64,000 nucleotides of DNA from Dugong dugon (taxonomy: Eukaryota; Chordata; Mammalia; Sirenia; Dugongidae), in contig CM057471.1 of NCBI GenBank assembly GCA_030035585.1, positions 69,712,319-69,776,318 on the forward strand, read 5' to 3'. Below are positions 61,000 through 64,000 of the stretch, one piece after another. The translations under genes were made by a program, and so were the position numbers. The first letter of the stretch is position 1. Each line of letters starts with the position of its first letter. The notes below the pieces were generated by a model, which had not been told where the DNA came from, ran no database searches, and saw only the letters and a program-made list of their open reading frames with translations.

Positions 61000-61004
61000 A
61001 TTGG
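61000..61004 (-). promoter_or_regulatory. CCAAT box, distal
   Basis: A second CCAAT on the SCAI strand (context GTCCAATCGA), exactly 40 bp from the first. Paired NF-Y sites at fixed spacing are common in TATA-less, often bidirectional promoters. This one could serve the minus strand or a divergent plus-strand start. Confidence 0.55.
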
Positions 61005-61090
61005 ACACTCCGGCTGTCAAATTCCGCGCTGCCCACCCAGAGGTTTGGTTGAGACTGCAGGTGGCGGCGGAGGTGCTTTACAGAGGCTGC

Positions 61091-63878
61091 TAGCTGGACC
61101 GGGGGAGACCTAAGTGCCACCGTGCGCTCGAAAGCAGGAACTGCAGCTCGGCGCCAGACACCTGCCTGCAGGTCCTCCAGGCTCTGCGTCCTTCATCCCA
61201 CATACCTGCTGGCACCACCACCACCACTGTAGCACCACGCCGGGACCAAAAGGCCATGCACTGTAATTTCCCAAACTCCTCTGGCAGATGAGACAGGGAG
61301 GCAACTCTCCCAATCGAGCTTCCTTTGAACCACCTCGAATGCGATCTCTGTCTGTACATCATAGCTGAAGTGGGCTCACAGCTCACAGCTACTCTTCGTG
61401 GAAGATACAGCCAGAAAACTGTAAAAATTCACCAAAATAAAGCCTGGATTGGATTCTCAACCCTTTGCAGGAAAGATCACAAGCTTGAGTGCAGGCTTCC
61501 TCTTGGCAGGAGAGTTATTAAATTTTTACCATGAAAGAAAAATCAACACTGCAAACAGAATTGATGCCATAACTAAAAGCAAGTGTTCCATTTTGAAAGG
61601 CCTAAACAGAACTGATCTCTCCGTGTGCTAACCGTCCAGTATACTGGAAATAATTGTCATTTTTATGTCAATAAATTTTAAAAGAAATATTACTGCATTT
61701 TTTTGTTGATAGAGCTAAACATGCAAAACTATCCTTGAAATAAAGCACAGCTCATTAACATATTCTAAAAATTCTTCCTGCAAGGTGTACCCTTTCAACC
61801 TCTTTACATCTCTGTTCCTTGTATAGGTAGTTTTTGTTAGACCCTTAACATGTTTAGAGCTGTGAGAAGGCATAAAACTTTCTCTTAAGCCACTTCCATT
61901 CATATCAATAATGTGACACCCTAGAGCAGTACACAGACACAAGTCAAGGACAAATGTCTCACTGATCTTCAAAAATGGCCAAAATTAGGATACTTTTTTT
62001 ATAAAATTTGTTTGGTGTAAAGTATTGTGCTTTATTCTGAGATTGTCCTGTATACATCTTTCAGTGTCAAAATGGCCTTTTATAAATGATGGTAAATTGT
62101 AGTGTTTTTTAAAGGCTTCGACCAAGAAAAAATACCGCCAAATTTCTGTTGCCCTCCAAACTAATATTTCATGCAATTTCAAGGTCACAGAACCACAAAT
62201 CTCAATCCCAACCAATAATATCCACCCGTATCATCACCAAACCAGAAAGGGGAAAGAAGAATCTGAGTAATTTGTGTCAGCCAAGACTGAAAGGAGGGGA
62301 GAGTCCTGGTGGGGAAGGACCATCAATTCACTAAGGGACTAATCTTGAAATATCACTTGTTACCTATTTCTTAAAAACATTAAAATCTTCTGCCTGATTT
62401 TCGAAGTCTTCATTAATGTGGGCAATGTCTGATACATGGTAGATACTCTGCCTACAGAACTGCACCTATCATTTCTCATGTCTTCCCAAGAAGTACCCTC
62501 AAGTCCTGTCTAAAGCCAAGTCTGTATGTGTACAAATTCTAGTAACCTCTGCTACTGTGCTTTTCCTCTGTAAGAAGTGCAAAGCCCATCACTCCAAGTT
62601 TAATTCACACTTTCTTTCAAGTCTTCCCCCACTTACTCCATCCTACATCGAACATTTCCTCCAAATTTCCGTTGTACTTACATAAGCTACACTACGTTAG
62701 CAATTATATATTGTCTTTGACTATTACTTCCCCAACTACATGGAATTTGGCAAACGGTACGTGAGCCCTCAATAAGTGGCAGTGTTGGGCCAGGGACTGG
62801 GTGCTTTATGTATGCTATTTTTAGTCGTGAGATCAACCCTGTATAGTATTAGCTCTTATTTTATACATAAGAAATTTAAGACTCAGAGAATCTAATTTGC
62901 TCAGGGTCATACAGCTATAATAACCAATACGGCTTAAGTTGAAGGGCTTAAGATGCGCTATGGTATGCCCTATAGGGGTTCAAAGTTCCAGTTTCTTTTG
63001 TGCAACGTTGGGCAAGTTATGCTTATTCTAAGCCTGTTTCCTCATCTGAAGGAGATAATACAGAGCCGCAGTAAGCATTCCACAAAATAGGACATGTACA
63101 GTACAGCTAAGAATGCTCAATACAGGCAAGGTGCTATTATTGCATGGCAGAGCTGCATTTTACATTTAGATCTCATTCCAAAACTTGTATTCTTTCCACT
63201 ATTCCACAATGTTTCCATGAAGGCTTTTATATCCCATTCCCATTTATACTCAAAAGCGGAGTGCTGAGAATAGTGGGTGCCCAGGGATTGAGTGGAAATA
63301 AACTTTTGTAATAAATTTTGTTGATATAAAAAAAAACCTCTATAAATTTCATGCATTTTTTTGTATTAATACCTGAATTATCCAAGCCAGCATAAGCTTA
63401 CTGTCATGAGGATAAGAAAGGCACATATTCACCAATGGATTGACAAGGAAATAGAAGACCAGGAGGGGAATAAGGAACCAGCCTTCCCAGAGCATCTACT
63501 CTGTGTTTGGCATCATGTTAGGGGACTTTACAACGTGTGTGTGTGCGTGGTGTTTTTATACCAAGGTGTATTTTGTCAGCACCACTGCACACTGTAAGTA
63601 CACAACTGAAAGATTTTGACGATCTCATGAAGCATGGTTCTGGGTACTGGATGCAGGGATTAACAATGAATATTGACTTTAAAGAACTGGAATACTTAGC
63701 TCAGAGTCAAATGGAGAACTAGAAAAAATTTCAGTTTTGTTTACCAAAGTCAAGCAACCAAGTGAAGCAATACGCATTTTTTAATTTAAATTGTTATATA
63801 AACAGCTAACTTCTTTTCAAGACATACTACAGACTATGCATTAGATGAAATTATTTTTCACAAACTTCCTATAATCTT
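61091..63878. other. Upstream intergenic region
   Basis: No coding gene. MIR-like blocks at about 62780-62940 (CAGGGACTGGGTGCTTTATG, then GCTCAGGGTCATACAGCT) and about 62950-63070. The 61091-61690 segment may be a non-coding divergent transcript. The rest is unassigned. Confidence 0.5.
61670..61675 (+). terminator. Candidate poly(A) signal for a divergent transcript
   Basis: AATAAA on the plus strand, followed about 25-35 bases later by a T/GT-rich stretch (61698-61710), the standard arrangement for 3' end formation. It lies about 650 bp downstream of the CpG island in the opposite direction to SCAI. No long ORF precedes it (the best is 69 codons at 61325-61534), so any RNA would probably be non-coding. 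Confidence 0.3.
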
Positions 63879-63884
63879 TTTATT
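63879..63884 (-). terminator. Possible poly(A) signal of the upstream neighbour (PPP6C?)
   Basis: AATAAA on the minus strand. In human, as I recall, the 3' end of PPP6C lies about 3 kb upstream of SCAI on the same strand; this site is about 3 kb upstream of the SCAI exon. No PPP6C coding sequence is visible before the window ends, so this is position-based inference only. Confidence 0.25.
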
Positions 63885-63894
63885 AATTTACACT

Positions 63895-63960
63895 GAGGAC
63901 ATATAGCACCTTTCATCCAAAGAACTGACGGTGCTTTACAAACATTAGCATTTAAAAAAC
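63895..63960 (+). mobile_element. L3/CR1-like 3' fragment
   Basis: ATATAGCACCTTTCATCCAA followed by GTGCTTTACAAACATTAGCA resembles the conserved end of an ancient L3/CR1-type repeat. Short and diverged. Confidence 0.4.
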
Positions 63961-64000
63961 AATTACATTAAAAAATCTGGATTCTTGCTGTTAAATCTCT

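Larger units (their letters stand above)
60370..61090 (-). promoter_or_regulatory. SCAI: CpG-island promoter of SCAI
   Basis: This is the only GC-rich, CpG-dense stretch in the window, standing against AT-rich flanks. It covers exon 1, the start of intron 1 and about 290 bp upstream of the ATG. There is no TATA box at a sensible distance. Several GC boxes (GGCGGG on the minus strand, for example near 60930) and two CCAAT boxes lie upstream of the ATG, the usual layout of a broad housekeeping-type promoter. The transcription start cannot be fixed by eye; somewhere in 60830-60960 is likely. Confidence 0.8.

Noticed and set aside
60275-61020. Several long overlapping ORFs on both strands (up to 187 codons) rich in Ala, Gly, Pro, Arg and Ser
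   Set aside because: They are the expected result of few stop codons in a CpG island. The 187-codon frame starts at a GTG, not an ATG, and runs through the SCAI splice donor. None looks like a known protein except the 17-codon SCAI exon in one frame.

Overview
This is a vertebrate, placental-mammal window with no bacterial-style genes. It is dense in interspersed repeats: L1, L2, MIR, MER5/MER20-type hAT elements, ERVL/MaLR LTRs and BovB/RTE. It also carries many copies of a tRNA-derived SINE that I recognise as AfroSINE, which is confined to Afrotheria. Eleven of the near-complete AfroSINE copies are the short, internally deleted form known from elephants, sirenians and hyraxes. An elephant-like (paenungulate) genome is the best reading.

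The only host-gene coding sequence I can support is the 5' end of SCAI (suppressor of cancer cell invasion) on the minus strand. Coding exon 1 (60746-60798) lies in a CpG island. Coding exon 2 (59970-60014) follows after a 731-bp intron with consensus GT/AG borders. Everything from 59969 down to position 1 is then SCAI intron 2; I could not find exon 3, so the intron runs out of the window. The CpG-island promoter (about 60370-61090) carries two CCAAT boxes 40 bp apart. A possible divergent plus-strand transcript could end at a good poly(A) signal at 61670-61675. The right-hand 3 kb is intergenic and may reach the 3' end of PPP6C, SCAI's neighbour in mammals; that is inference only.

Intron 2 layout. 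1-5.3 kb: three plus-strand L1 pieces with AfroSINEs. 5.3-11.2 kb: old intron sequence, a TIR-bearing pogo/Tigger-like MITE, L2, and MLT1-like remnants. 11.2-13.8 kb: two solo LTRs with perfect 5-bp target duplications (one inside a second TIR element), an AfroSINE, and an L1 3' end. 15.5-25.0 kb: a deep nest in which a MIR is split by a tRNA-Gly SINE, which is split by a full-length L1, which is split by a solo LTR; that L1 also has a doubled 3' end. 25-29 kb: L2, MER20, a SINE-split LTR, MIR. 29.2-32 kb: L1. 33.4-34.7 kb: minus-strand L1. 35.6-44 kb: several L1s broken up by LTRs and SINEs, including a tail-to-tail AfroSINE pair. 44-51 kb: older intron, MIRs, MLT1-like LTRs and a Z-DNA-prone microsatellite. 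51-54.7 kb: L1 tails and an RTE 3' end inside a MIR. 55-60 kb: L2, MIR, a hAT MITE and AfroSINEs.

The repeats tell a coherent story. Twelve of fourteen L1 pieces lie antisense to SCAI, whereas AfroSINEs show no orientation bias. The RTE 3' tail, the AfroSINE tail and the tRNA-Gly SINE tail are visibly related, which fits RTE machinery moving both SINEs. I found no undescribed gene system. The most useful leads are an overlapping upstream ORF in SCAI, the divergent transcript, the nested L1 with a doubled 3' end, and the inverted SINE pair.
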